Source: SCTM01 sp965279655
GTDB taxonomy: Bacteria; Pseudomonadota; Alphaproteobacteria; Rhodospirillales; Rhodospirillaceae
Assembly (NCBI GenBank): GCA_965279655.1
Contig: OZ257255.1
Location: forward strand, 3,224,001-3,288,000
DNA length: 64,000 nucleotides
Direction: 5' to 3'
Shown here: in pieces, positions 34,463 to 42,799 of the stretch
Position numbering within the stretch: position 1 is the first letter of the stretch
Layout of the letters: the number at the start of each line of letters is the position of its first letter
Notes under the pieces: model-generated
The model's database searches: none
What the model was told of the DNA's origin: nothing
Seen by the model: only the letters and a program-made list of their open reading frames with translations
Made by a program: the position numbers and the translations under genes

Positions 34463-35881
34463 ATGGCGTTTTCAGGACCGACCAGCGTAGGCCGCAACGC
34501 CGCGCCCGATACATCGGGCATGAGCTGGGGCATCGGCGCGTGGCGCATCTACTGGTTCACACCGGGAATCAGCAGCGGAAACGCCGTCACACTGCTCTAC
34601 ATGCTGTTCGCGTCGCTCGCACTCATGACCTTCATGAACTTCGCGCAGCCGTTCGTGCTGACCGAAGTGATGCACATCCCCCGCGAGGACCACGGCAAGG
34701 TCACCGGCAATCTCGCTGCTCTGCAGGAGGTTGTCGTCATCCTGCTGATGGGCATTGTCGGCGCGGTCTCCGACAAGGTGGGACGCCGGATCATCTTCGC
34801 CGGGGGCTTTGTCGTCCTGGGCCTGGGATACTTGGTGTATCCACTGGCGGACAGCATCACGCAGCTCGCCATCTACCGCCTGCTGTTCGCCACCGGGACG
34901 GCGATGATCCCCGTGATGATGTCGGCTTGCAGCCAAGATTATGCGCAGGAATGCAGCCGCGGAAAGTGGACCGGACTGACCTCGGTGCTCAACGGGCTCG
35001 GCGTGATCTTCATGTCGATGGTCCTGTCGAAAATCCCGGGATGGCTCGAGAAAGGAATGGGCGTCGATTCAGAGCATGCGGTGATCTACGCGTTCTGGAC
35101 TCTGTCGGCGTTGTCCTTCTTCACGGCCGGCATCGCGATGCTGGGCTTGGCCCGCATCACCGGCGCGCCGCGCGCGCGCCAGCCGATCGCGAAGCTGCTG
35201 CGCGAAGGCCTCTCGGCGATGAAGGGCAATTCGCGTATCACGCTGTCTTACTTCTCCGCCTTCGCGACCCGCGGCGACGTGGTGATCATCGGCACCTTCT
35301 TCTCCCTGTGGATGGTGGCGGAAGGCCGCGCGCAGGGACTGTCGACCGGCCAAGCCATGGCAAAAGCCGGAATCCTGTTCGGGCTCGTGATTCAGATGTC
35401 GGCGTTCTTGTCGGCACCGCTCATGGGCTGGATTTGCGACCGGGTGAATCGCGTGACCGCCATGATCATCGCCTTCGGCACATCGGCCGTCGGATACGCG
35501 GGCATGGGCCTGATCGGCGATCCCTATCACAGCGTCATGCTGATCCCGATCTGCATCATCCTCGGCTGCGGCGAGACCTGGAACGTGGTCGCCGGCGGCA
35601 CGCTCATCGGCCAGGAAGCGCCGGCGCGCATCCGCGGCTCGATCCTCGGCGTGTTCAATCTGTTCGGCGCGGTGGGGATCGCGGTGTGCGTGGGTGCGGC
35701 CGGCTACCTGTTCGATCACTGGTACCGCAATGCGCCGTTCCTGATGATGGGGCTGATCAACGCCTGCATCATGCTATTCGCGGTATACGTGCGCCTCACC
35801 GCGGGCGCGCCGGGTGCGCAAGGCGCGGCGGGCGAGAACCAAACGCGCGCGGACGCGGCGGCGGCGCAACCCGCGCAGTAG
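34463..35881 (+). CDS. MFS transporter
   Basis: A 472-residue transporter with 12 predicted helices. The loop 2-3 motif is GAVSDKVGRRIIF (consensus GxxxDxxGRR), and GWICDRVNRVTAM is the equivalent in the second half. The tail after helix 12 is Ala/Gly-rich and disordered. ATG follows AAGGGGAAG. Proximity to the Rieske oxygenase suggests uptake of its substrate or export of its product (inference). Its stop codon abuts the convergent serine hydrolase stop with no spacer. Confidence 0.85.
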   Translation: MAFSGPTSVGRNAAPDTSGMSWGIGAWRIYWFTPGISSGNAVTLLYMLFASLALMTFMNFAQPFVLTEVMHIPREDHGKVTGNLAALQEVVVILLMGIVGAVSDKVGRRIIFAGGFVVLGLGYLVYPLADSITQLAIYRLLFATGTAMIPVMMSACSQDYAQECSRGKWTGLTSVLNGLGVIFMSMVLSKIPGWLEKGMGVDSEHAVIYAFWTLSALSFFTAGIAMLGLARITGAPRARQPIAKLLREGLSAMKGNSRITLSYFSAFATRGDVVIIGTFFSLWMVAEGRAQGLSTGQAMAKAGILFGLVIQMSAFLSAPLMGWICDRVNRVTAMIIAFGTSAVGYAGMGLIGDPYHSVMLIPICIILGCGETWNVVAGGTLIGQEAPARIRGSILGVFNLFGAVGIAVCVGAAGYLFDHWYRNAPFLMMGLINACIMLFAVYVRLTAGAPGAQGAAGENQTRADAAAAQPAQ

Positions 35882-37171
35882 TTATTTGTTCAGGTCGAAC
35901 GCCTCTTTCTTGCCGAGTGCTTCGTAGACGCCGGTGCGCAAGGCCGTGAGCACCGGCGCGCCTTCGTCGGTGCCGACCAGTTGGCTCATGGCGACGGCGG
36001 CGATCTCGTTCTTCGGGTCGACGAAGAACCAGGTGTTGGTGAAGCCCGCCCAGCCGGCGTCGCCGCTGACGCCGGGCATCTGGTGCGGCACGCCGTCGAC
36101 GCGCACGCCAATGGCATAGCCCCAGGCGTAACCCTTCACGGACTGATAACGCTCCGGGTCGTACCAATAGGTCATGCCCTGTTCCGGCGTGGTCTGGCGC
36201 GTGATCATCGCCTTCACGGTTTCCGCCTTCATCACGCGCTTGCCGTCGAGGGTGCCGCCGTTCACCAGCAGCTGCGCGAAACGCAAGTACTCCGGCACCG
36301 TGCCGGCGAGGCCGCCGCTGGCGCTCATCTGCTTCGTCGGACGCGTGAAGCCGGAGAGGCGATCGACGTTGGTGAGTTCAAGCTTGCCGGCCTTGTCGGT
36401 GGTGTAGACCGCCGCGAGGCGTTCGGGCTGCGTCGTCCAGAAGCCCATGTCCTTCAGGCCGAGCTTGTCGAAGAAGCGCTCCTTCAGGAACACGTCGAGC
36501 GGCTGGCCGGAGGCGACCTCGGCGACGCGGCCGAGCACATCGCCGGGCGTTCCGTAGCGCCACTTGTCGCCCGGATGCGTGAGCAGCGGATAGGACGCGA
36601 GCTTGGCGATGCCGTCCTTGAGGGACACGTCGGGCGCCAGGACTTCGCCTTGCTTCACGACAATGTCCTTCGGCCAATTGGGCGCGGACCCGAAACCGGG
36701 CGTGTAGGTGAACAGATGCCGCACCGTCATCGGGCGCTTCTGCGGTTCCAGGATCGCCTTGCCGTCCTTGATCTCCTTGACGACCTGCGTGTTCGCGAAC
36801 TCCGGAATGTACTTGGACACCGGATCGTCCATCTTGAGCTTGCCTTCGTCGACCAGCGTCAGGATCGCGGCGGCGGTGATGACGCGCGTGAGCGAGGCGA
36901 GATGGAAGATGGTATCCACCTCCATCGGCAGGTTCTTCTCGAGGTCGCGTTTGCCGACCGCCTCCATCACCACGATCTTGTTCTTGTGGGCGATGGCATA
37001 GACGATTCCGGCGCGCTTGCCGTTGTCGACCAGGGCCTTCATGGACGCGCGCATCTTATTGATGGCGGCGGCGTCCATGCCGGTGCTTTGCGGCGTGGCG
37101 CGTTCGAGGTCTTTCGCAAGGACCGGTGAAACGAAAAGTGAAGCGGCGAGGAGCGCGGCGCGGATTTTCAT
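35882..37171 (-). CDS. Exported beta-lactamase-fold hydrolase with SxxR instead of SxxK (tandem copy A)
   Basis: A 429-residue protein with a signal peptide (residues 1-19). Class C/esterase fold landmarks are FHLASLTRVITAAAILTLVDEGKLKMDDPVSKYIPEF-type sequence, read in pieces here. The nucleophile motif is Ser93-Leu-Thr-Arg96, with Arg where the general-base Lys belongs. The Tyr box is YGTPGDVLGRVAEVASG. The tail is nearly identical to the tandem paralog upstream over about 120 residues. Only 8 bp separate the two genes. Family members are esterases, amide hydrolases or transpeptidase-like enzymes; the Arg makes activity uncertain. Confidence 0.8.
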   Translation of the reverse strand: MKIRAALLAASLFVSPVLAKDLERATPQSTGMDAAAINKMRASMKALVDNGKRAGIVYAIAHKNKIVVMEAVGKRDLEKNLPMEVDTIFHLASLTRVITAAAILTLVDEGKLKMDDPVSKYIPEFANTQVVKEIKDGKAILEPQKRPMTVRHLFTYTPGFGSAPNWPKDIVVKQGEVLAPDVSLKDGIAKLASYPLLTHPGDKWRYGTPGDVLGRVAEVASGQPLDVFLKERFFDKLGLKDMGFWTTQPERLAAVYTTDKAGKLELTNVDRLSGFTRPTKQMSASGGLAGTVPEYLRFAQLLVNGGTLDGKRVMKAETVKAMITRQTTPEQGMTYWYDPERYQSVKGYAWGYAIGVRVDGVPHQMPGVSGDAGWAGFTNTWFFVDPKNEIAAVAMSQLVGTDEGAPVLTALRTGVYEALGKKEAFDLNK

Positions 37172-37179
37172 GATGTCAC

Positions 37180-38478
37180 CTACTTGTCGAGCTTGAGTGC
37201 GTCGGGCTTGCCGAGCGCGAGATAGATGCCTTCACGCAGGGTCTTGAGCACGGGCGCGCCGGGATCGGTGCCGACCAGCTGGCTCATCGCCACGCCGACG
37301 ATCTCGTTCTTCGGATCGACGAAGAACCAGGTGTTGGTGAAGCCGGCCCAGCCCGCGTCACCGGTCGAACCCGGCATCTGGTGCGGCACGCCGTCGACGC
37401 GCACGCCGATGGCGTAGCCCCAGGCGTAGCCCTTCACGGACTGATAGCGCTCCGGATCGTACCAATACGTCATCCCCTGCTCCGGCGTGGTCTGGCGCGA
37501 GAGCATGGCTTTCACCGTCTCCGCCTTGAGCACGCGCTTGCCGTCGAGGGTGCCGCCATTCACCAGCATCTGGCCGAAGCGGATGTAGTCCGGCACCGTC
37601 GAGACCATGCCGCCGCCGCCGGAGTGGAACTTTGCCGGCGCGGTGAAGTTCTGGAGCTGATTGACGTTGGTGAGCTTCAGCTTTCCGGTGGCCGCATCGG
37701 GCGTATAGACCGCGGCGAGGCGCGACGGATCCTTGGCGTAGAAGCCCGTGTCCTTCATGCCGATCTTGTCGGTGAGATGGGTGCGCATGAATTCGTCGAG
37801 CTGTTGGCCCGAGGCGACTTCCGCGACGCGCCCGAGCACGTCGCCGGAGAATCCGTAGTGCCATTTCGCGCCGGGCTGGTTGACCAGCGGGAACTTCGCG
37901 AGATTGCGGATGCCGTCGGCGAGCGTACCGTTCACCTGGATGACGTCGGACTGCTTCAGGCCGAGGCTCTTGGGCAAGCCATCGCCGTAGCTGAAGCCGC
38001 CGGTGTAGGTGAACAGATGCCGCACGGTCAGCGGGGTGGCTTGCGGCTCCGTGACGACCTTGTCGCCGTCGACGGACTTAAGAACGGGAGTCTGTGCGAA
38101 TTCCGGAATGTACTTGGACACCGGATCGTCCATCTTGAGTTTGCCCTCGTCCACCAGGGACAGGATGGTGCCGCCCGAGAGCACGCGGCTCAACGAGGCG
38201 AGATGGAACTGGGTGTCCACCTCCATCGGCAGGTTCTTCTCGAGGTCGCGCTTGCCGATCGCCTCCAGGGCGACGAGCTTGCCCTTGTGGGCGACGGCAT
38301 AAACGATGCCGGCGCGCTGGCCGTCGGCGACGATCTTCGCCATCGCCGCCTTGAGCTTGTCCATCTCGACCTTGGAGAGGCCGGTGCTTTCCGGCGTAGC
38401 GCGCTCCAGGTCTTTCGCCAGCACAGGCTGGGCGATCAGGAATGCGGCGGCGGCGAATGCGGCAAGGCGAAGAGTCAT
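37180..38478 (-). CDS. Exported beta-lactamase-fold hydrolase with SxxR motif (tandem copy B)
   Basis: A 432-residue paralog of the preceding gene. Signal peptide residues 1-21 (ending VLA-KD), the same mature start KDLERATP, and the nucleophile motif Ser95-Leu-Ser-Arg98, again with Arg for Lys. The Tyr box is YGFSGDVLGRVAEVASG. ATG at 38478 follows GGGAGGGGC. The internal divergence is moderate, but a run of over 40 residues near position 330-375 is identical to copy A, which suggests a recent duplication with patchy drift or gene conversion. Upstream lie a 12-bp palindrome and a hairpin. Confidence 0.8.
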   Translation of the reverse strand: MTLRLAAFAAAAFLIAQPVLAKDLERATPESTGLSKVEMDKLKAAMAKIVADGQRAGIVYAVAHKGKLVALEAIGKRDLEKNLPMEVDTQFHLASLSRVLSGGTILSLVDEGKLKMDDPVSKYIPEFAQTPVLKSVDGDKVVTEPQATPLTVRHLFTYTGGFSYGDGLPKSLGLKQSDVIQVNGTLADGIRNLAKFPLVNQPGAKWHYGFSGDVLGRVAEVASGQQLDEFMRTHLTDKIGMKDTGFYAKDPSRLAAVYTPDAATGKLKLTNVNQLQNFTAPAKFHSGGGGMVSTVPDYIRFGQMLVNGGTLDGKRVLKAETVKAMLSRQTTPEQGMTYWYDPERYQSVKGYAWGYAIGVRVDGVPHQMPGSTGDAGWAGFTNTWFFVDPKNEIVGVAMSQLVGTDPGAPVLKTLREGIYLALGKPDALKLDK

Positions 38479-38544
38479 GAATGCCCCTCCCGGGCGGAAA
38501 AATTCCGCCCGATTGGTAGCACTCAAGGCACCTTGGCTAGAAGG

Positions 38545-38556
38545 GTCTCCGGAGAC
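38545..38556. promoter_or_regulatory. Perfect 12-bp palindrome upstream of tandem hydrolase genes
   Basis: GTCTCCGGAGAC is exactly self-complementary and lies about 67 bp upstream of the ATG at 38478 (minus strand). It could be an operator for the tandem hydrolase pair. A chance palindrome in GC-rich DNA cannot be excluded. Confidence 0.3.
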
Positions 38557-38563
38557 GTTTCGC

Positions 38564-38590
38564 ATGCCGGGCGCGAATAGCACCCGGCAT
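38564..38590 (-). terminator. Hairpin after the beta-propeller protein gene
   Basis: ATGCCGGG (38564-38571) pairs perfectly with CCCGGCAT (38583-38590), with an 11-nt loop. It lies 14 bp beyond the stop of the minus-strand gene 38604-39569. It lacks a U tract, so intrinsic termination would be weak. Confidence 0.45.
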
Positions 38591-38603
38591 ATAACAAGCG
38601 AAA

Positions 38604-39569
38604 CTAGCCCTTGTATTCCGCCACGCCCGCCAGCGAGCGCTGCGCCGGAACCTGGCACTGGCCGACGATCTCGCCGGAGGCCTTGTTCACCTTGATGCAG
38701 GTGCCGTTGAAGAAGCTGGTGACGAACACATGCTGAGCGTCGTTGGATTCCCTGATGCTCGCCCAACCCGGTCCTTCGAGCGGATAGGTGCGCAGCACCT
38801 TGCCCTCCATGTCGATGTGTTCCCACTTGGCCCCACGCGTCACGGCGATGGTGCCGTCCTGGCACATGCCGATGCAGAACATGAACTCACGCGCTTCCTG
38901 CGGCAGCACCATCAAATCGGGCATTTGCTTGTTGTTGACGATGTCGTAGCGCATCAGGCGCTTCGAGGTCTCCGTCGTGTAGATCAGATACTTCTCGCTC
39001 GGGTGCATCACGCAGCTCGTGACGCCGAGGAAGCCGGCGAAGCTGGTGGACGTTTCGGTGTTGTAGGTGTCGAGCAGTTTGTCGTCCGGGCTGAACTTGT
39101 AGACCTTGCCGTCGCCGACGCGGTCCGTTCCGGGCATCTTCTGCATCAAGATCCGGTACTTTTCCGGGATCGCCTCCCATGACGAGTTGAGGTGCTCGTG
39201 CAGGTAGGTGTTGCCGGCCTTGTCGAAGAACCCACTGGACCAGGGCTTCGCCGGGAATTTGTGCTTGGACGGAACCTGCTTGCCGGTCTTCGGATCGACG
39301 AAGATCACGGCATGCTCGGCGCTATCGAACGCCCACAGCAATCCGTCCGGACCGAACGTGAGCCCCTTCACCAGATGCGTCGTACCCGTGGTGTAGAGCA
39401 CGCCCTTGAGGTGGAAGTTCTTGTCGAACTGGAAGATGCGGCCATCGCCGGCGTGGTCGTCCGTCGGATTGTTGAGATCGGTTGCTCCCAATAGAATGTC
39501 GCCGGGCGCGAACGGCACAATGGTGGATTCTTTGACGGTCGCGGGGGCAGTGGCCGGGGCGGAACTCAT
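38604..39569 (-). CDS. NHL/SMP-30-type beta-propeller protein, function unknown
   Basis: A 321-residue protein with repeated beta-propeller blades: GDGRIFQFDKNFHLKGVL, LTFGPDGLLWAFDS, HAVIFVDPKTGKQ, GDGKVYKFSPDDKLLDTY, MRYDIVNNKQMP, WEHIDMEGKVLRTYP, CIKVNKASGEIVGQ. There is no clear signal peptide: the first 20 residues are Ala/Thr-rich but not hydrophobic. Such folds occur in lactonases, sugar-acid hydrolases and binding proteins. The metal-binding residues of gluconolactonases are not evident. ATG at 39569 follows GGAGAGA. It is upstream of the tandem hydrolases. Confidence 0.65.
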   Translation of the reverse strand: MSSAPATAPATVKESTIVPFAPGDILLGATDLNNPTDDHAGDGRIFQFDKNFHLKGVLYTTGTTHLVKGLTFGPDGLLWAFDSAEHAVIFVDPKTGKQVPSKHKFPAKPWSSGFFDKAGNTYLHEHLNSSWEAIPEKYRILMQKMPGTDRVGDGKVYKFSPDDKLLDTYNTETSTSFAGFLGVTSCVMHPSEKYLIYTTETSKRLMRYDIVNNKQMPDLMVLPQEAREFMFCIGMCQDGTIAVTRGAKWEHIDMEGKVLRTYPLEGPGWASIRESNDAQHVFVTSFFNGTCIKVNKASGEIVGQCQVPAQRSLAGVAEYKG

Positions 39570-39745
39570 TGGGTCTCTCCTGAATTGCGAGCGGCGATCT
39601 TCTGCCGCGGGGGCGTGGTTCTAAATATGTCGTGGGCGGCGCGACCGTGCCTTGGTCAGCGTGGCGCCGCCGGCCCACGCGGGTTGTAACCGTCGCGGAT
39701 TGGATTGCCTTCATAATTCGCCGGCGATCCCATATCCTTGGTCAC

Positions 39746-40621
39746 ATGATCACCCCGCAGCACATCGTCGTTTCCACCTTCTGCCAGACACCCAGCCTCG
39801 CGGAAGCCCTGCAGGTCACCATGCCGCATGGGACGTTCTATACGGTGGCCAGCAAGACCCTCAAAGGCGCCGCGGAGGTCCTCAAAAAGGCCGATACCTG
39901 GATCAACTGCGAGACCGGCCTTCCAGAGGCCATTCTGGCCCAACATCGAGCGATGTTCAGCGGCCGGTATCTACGGGTGCCCCTACTGCAGTTCGACGCG
40001 TTCCACCCGGATATGAGCGACGCGATCAATACCAGGACCGGCGTGAGTTCACGGCAGAAGTACAATTCGAAGATCGGCGTTTGCGCGTTCCGCCGCGGTC
40101 TCAGCCCCGCGGGAGGTGCGCGCCTCTTCCGCAAGGACGTCTTCGGGCGCCTGGGATACTTCGACTATTGGGACGACAGCGTACTCGAACTGAAGTCGCG
40201 CTTTGACGCGTCGGATCTGGCCGGTGATTTCGAGACCTTTTACCGCAAGGTCAAGCGGACAGGGCTGTTCATGCACACACCCAGCCATCCGACAGCGCTG
40301 GCGCTTTCCATCCTGGCGAAACTGATCGCGCGACGGCTCGGCGCGCAGGTCGATCTCGACCAGCAGATCAACACCCAGGACTTCTTGATCAAACTCCGAT
40401 GGCCGACCTATCCCGAGATTGCGGAAGCCCTCGCGGTACCGACCACGGGATATCTGTGGAAGATCAGCCAATCATCGCTGCCCGAGGAGGTCACGTTGGG
40501 AAGCGTGGAAGACTTCCTCGCCTATTGCTACCGTCACTATCAGCTGCAGGGCATCAGTCCGCGCGACATCGGCATGTCCGACGGAACCACGGTCGTCGTC
40601 GATCACTTGATCGGATCATAA
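39746..40621 (+). CDS. WcbI-like polysaccharide-modification protein
   Basis: A 291-residue protein. The N-terminal VVSTFCQTPSLAEALQ resembles the WcbI signature with a conserved Cys-Gln, and LRVPLLQFDAFHPDMS matches the next conserved block. WcbI of Burkholderia is linked to capsule acetylation. ATG at 39746 is chosen because sequence upstream is not conserved-looking. It is followed after 5 bp by a GSCFA-domain gene, a pairing that supports a role in glycan or capsule decoration. No glycosyltransferases are nearby. Confidence 0.65.
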   Translation: MITPQHIVVSTFCQTPSLAEALQVTMPHGTFYTVASKTLKGAAEVLKKADTWINCETGLPEAILAQHRAMFSGRYLRVPLLQFDAFHPDMSDAINTRTGVSSRQKYNSKIGVCAFRRGLSPAGGARLFRKDVFGRLGYFDYWDDSVLELKSRFDASDLAGDFETFYRKVKRTGLFMHTPSHPTALALSILAKLIARRLGAQVDLDQQINTQDFLIKLRWPTYPEIAEALAVPTTGYLWKISQSSLPEEVTLGSVEDFLAYCYRHYQLQGISPRDIGMSDGTTVVVDHLIGS

Positions 40622-40626
40622 GCCTC

Positions 40627-41685
40627 GTGCGTCACCCATACGAAGATCGTCCCAGTTATACGTTCTGGTACGAGGCAATAAGTAACAGCGCGCCCGGCGC
40701 GGTCGACCCGGTGACGCGGAGGGAACCCATTTCGCCGCATGAGAAAGTCGCGACCTTGGGAAGCTGCTTCGCACAGCATATTTCGCGATTTCTCGCCAAC
40801 TCCGGTTTTGCTTACTTCGTACCGGAGGAAGGTCCGCCGGGACTGACCGCCGCAGAGAGACTAAAGGCCAATTACGGTGTGTTTTCGGCGCGCTACGGTA
40901 ACGTCTACACGCCGAGGCAAGCCCTGCAACTGTTCACCCGCGCGTTCGGCACGTTTACGCCGCAAGACGACGTATGGGAGAAAAGCGGATGCTACGTAGA
41001 TGCCTTTCGGCCGCGCATCGCGGAAGCAGGCTTTGCGACAGAGCAAGAAGTGCGCGACGCTGCGGCGAAACACCTCGGCTTCGTGCGGCAGGTTTTCACG
41101 GACTCGCAATGGATCATGTTCACCCTCGGGCTCACCGAAAGCTGGGAGTCCCGCCTCGACGGCGCGGTGTATCCGTTGGCGCCGGGGGTAGCCGGCGGGG
41201 CGTTCGACCCCGCGCGCCACGCCTTCCGAAACTTGACCTTCCAGGAAACGACCGCCGACCTTCACGCTTTCATCCGCGCGGTGCGCGAGGTCAATCCCGC
41301 GGTCAAGATACTGCTGACGGTCTCACCCGTCGCGCTTGTCGCAACGTATGAGGACCGGCACGTGCTGTCGTCGACCGCGTGCAGCAAGGCGATCTTGCGC
41401 GCCGCCGCCGATGAGATGGAACGGGCGTACGCCAACGTGATCTATTTTCCATCGTATGAGATCGTAACATCGCCGTCGACGGAAGGGCGTTATCTCGCCG
41501 ATGACCTTCGCGAAGTGAATTCCTTAGGGGTCGGCCATGTCATGCGCCTGTTCGAGAAGCATTTCATGCTGCCGCCGGCGGCCGAACAGGATGGTGATGC
41601 CGGCACATCCCTGGCCCCGCCGCACACAACTGGCCCGGTTGTGTGCGATGAGGAAGAAATACAATCCGTCATGAACCGCCGCTAG
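40627..41685 (+). CDS. GSCFA-domain protein (SGNH-like)
   Basis: A 352-residue protein with the family signature VATLGSCFAQHISRFL (Gly45-Ser46-Cys47-Phe48-Ala49). Also seen are FTLGLTESWESR and ILLTVSPVAL at mid-protein and a late Asp/His-like block VNSLGVGHVMRLF. The family is thought to be SGNH-type acyl-hydrolases or transferases acting on glycans. The GTG at 40627, directly after the WcbI stop, is the likely start. The last 40 residues are a low-complexity tail encoded partly by a perfect 10-bp inverted repeat at 41621-41647. Confidence 0.75.
   Translation: MRHPYEDRPSYTFWYEAISNSAPGAVDPVTRREPISPHEKVATLGSCFAQHISRFLANSGFAYFVPEEGPPGLTAAERLKANYGVFSARYGNVYTPRQALQLFTRAFGTFTPQDDVWEKSGCYVDAFRPRIAEAGFATEQEVRDAAAKHLGFVRQVFTDSQWIMFTLGLTESWESRLDGAVYPLAPGVAGGAFDPARHAFRNLTFQETTADLHAFIRAVREVNPAVKILLTVSPVALVATYEDRHVLSSTACSKAILRAAADEMERAYANVIYFPSYEIVTSPSTEGRYLADDLREVNSLGVGHVMRLFEKHFMLPPAAEQDGDAGTSLAPPHTTGPVVCDEEEIQSVMNRR
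41621..41647. other. Perfect 10-bp inverted repeat inside the 3' end of the GSCFA gene
   Basis: CGCACACAAC (41621-41630) and GTTGTGTGCG (41638-41647) form a perfect 10-bp stem with a 7-nt loop, about 40 bp before the GSCFA stop. It may serve as a terminator for the convergent aldo-keto reductase transcript, or reflect a repeat inserted into a tolerant C-terminal tail. Confidence 0.5.
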
Positions 41686-41700
41686 ACGACGGCGGAGCTT

Positions 41701-42729
41701 TCACGCCCGACCCACCCGCGCGACCAAGTCCTTAGGATCTGTCTGATTCTTCGCATTCCACGGCAGTTCCGCCAAGGGACGCGCCGTGTATGACTGCTCA
41801 AGCCGCGCGATCTCGGCCGACGAGAGGGTGAGCGCGCCGGCGGCGGCGGCATCGTCGATGTGTTTCGGCTTCGTGGCGCCCACCACAGGAACAATGCCTT
41901 TGCCGACGATCCAGCCGAGCGCCACTTGCGCGGGGGCTGCGTGGCGCGCCTGTGCCACGGCGGCGAGATCGCCGAGGATCGGATCGTCCGCCGGGCCGTA
42001 GAGGGTGTCCGCCACATCGTCGATCGCGCCGCGCGCGGTGGAGTCACCGTGCGGTCTTCCGAGGCGGCCGCGCGCAAGCGGGCTCCAGCACATGAGGCCG
42101 ATGTTCTGGTCGCGGCAGAACGGGATCAGATCGCGCTCGTCCTCGCGATAGAGCAGGTTGTAGTGGTTCTGCATGGTTGCGTAGCCGCCCCACCTCATCC
42201 CCTGTGGGCCGATCGCCTGCGCGGCCATCTGCGACTTGGCGAGATGCCAGGTGCGCATGTTGGACGCGCCGGCGAACCGCGCCTTCCCCGCCGTCACGAT
42301 CTCCGCCAACGCCGCCATGGTCTCTTCCACCGGCGTCTGGTCGTCCCAGCGATGGACCTGGAAGATGTCGATATAGTCGAAGCCGAGACGGCGCAGGGAT
42401 TGATCGACCGTGTCGACGATGTTGGCGCGGCTCAAGCCCGTGCGGGAGCTTTCCGTCGTGGGATAGAACCCCTTGGTGGAGACCACCACCTTGTCTCGCG
42501 CCACGGCGCCCTTCAGGAACTTGCCGAGCACACGTTCGCTATGGCCGCCGGAATAGACGTTCGCGGTATCGAAGAAGGTGATGCCGCCGTCCAGCGCGCG
42601 GCCGAGGAGCGACAGACTTTCCGGCTCGTCCAGCACCCAACCGCGCCAGGCGCTCGACCCGAAGCTCATGCAGCCGAGGCAGACGGCGGAAACCGACAGG
42701 CCCGTGCGGCCAAGGGTGATCGTTCGCAT
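41701..42729 (-). CDS. Aldo/keto reductase
   Basis: A 342-residue AKR of the YajO/general-aldehyde type. The tetrad is visible: Asp and Tyr in FFDTANVYSGG, Lys in VVVSTKGFYP, His in IFQVHRWDD. The NADPH-binding end is WIVGKGIVPVVGATKPKHIDD. Substrates are probably aldehydes or ketones. It is divergent from a LysR regulator, which is the natural candidate to control it. Convergent with the GSCFA gene across 15 bp. Confidence 0.9.
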   Translation of the reverse strand: MRTITLGRTGLSVSAVCLGCMSFGSSAWRGWVLDEPESLSLLGRALDGGITFFDTANVYSGGHSERVLGKFLKGAVARDKVVVSTKGFYPTTESSRTGLSRANIVDTVDQSLRRLGFDYIDIFQVHRWDDQTPVEETMAALAEIVTAGKARFAGASNMRTWHLAKSQMAAQAIGPQGMRWGGYATMQNHYNLLYREDERDLIPFCRDQNIGLMCWSPLARGRLGRPHGDSTARGAIDDVADTLYGPADDPILGDLAAVAQARHAAPAQVALGWIVGKGIVPVVGATKPKHIDDAAAAGALTLSSAEIARLEQSYTARPLAELPWNAKNQTDPKDLVARVGRA

Positions 42730-42799
42730 GCGCGCAGTGTAGGCGCGCGCGATCCGGAGTATAACAACTCTTCAGCACCAATAGTGAGGATTGGTTGTC

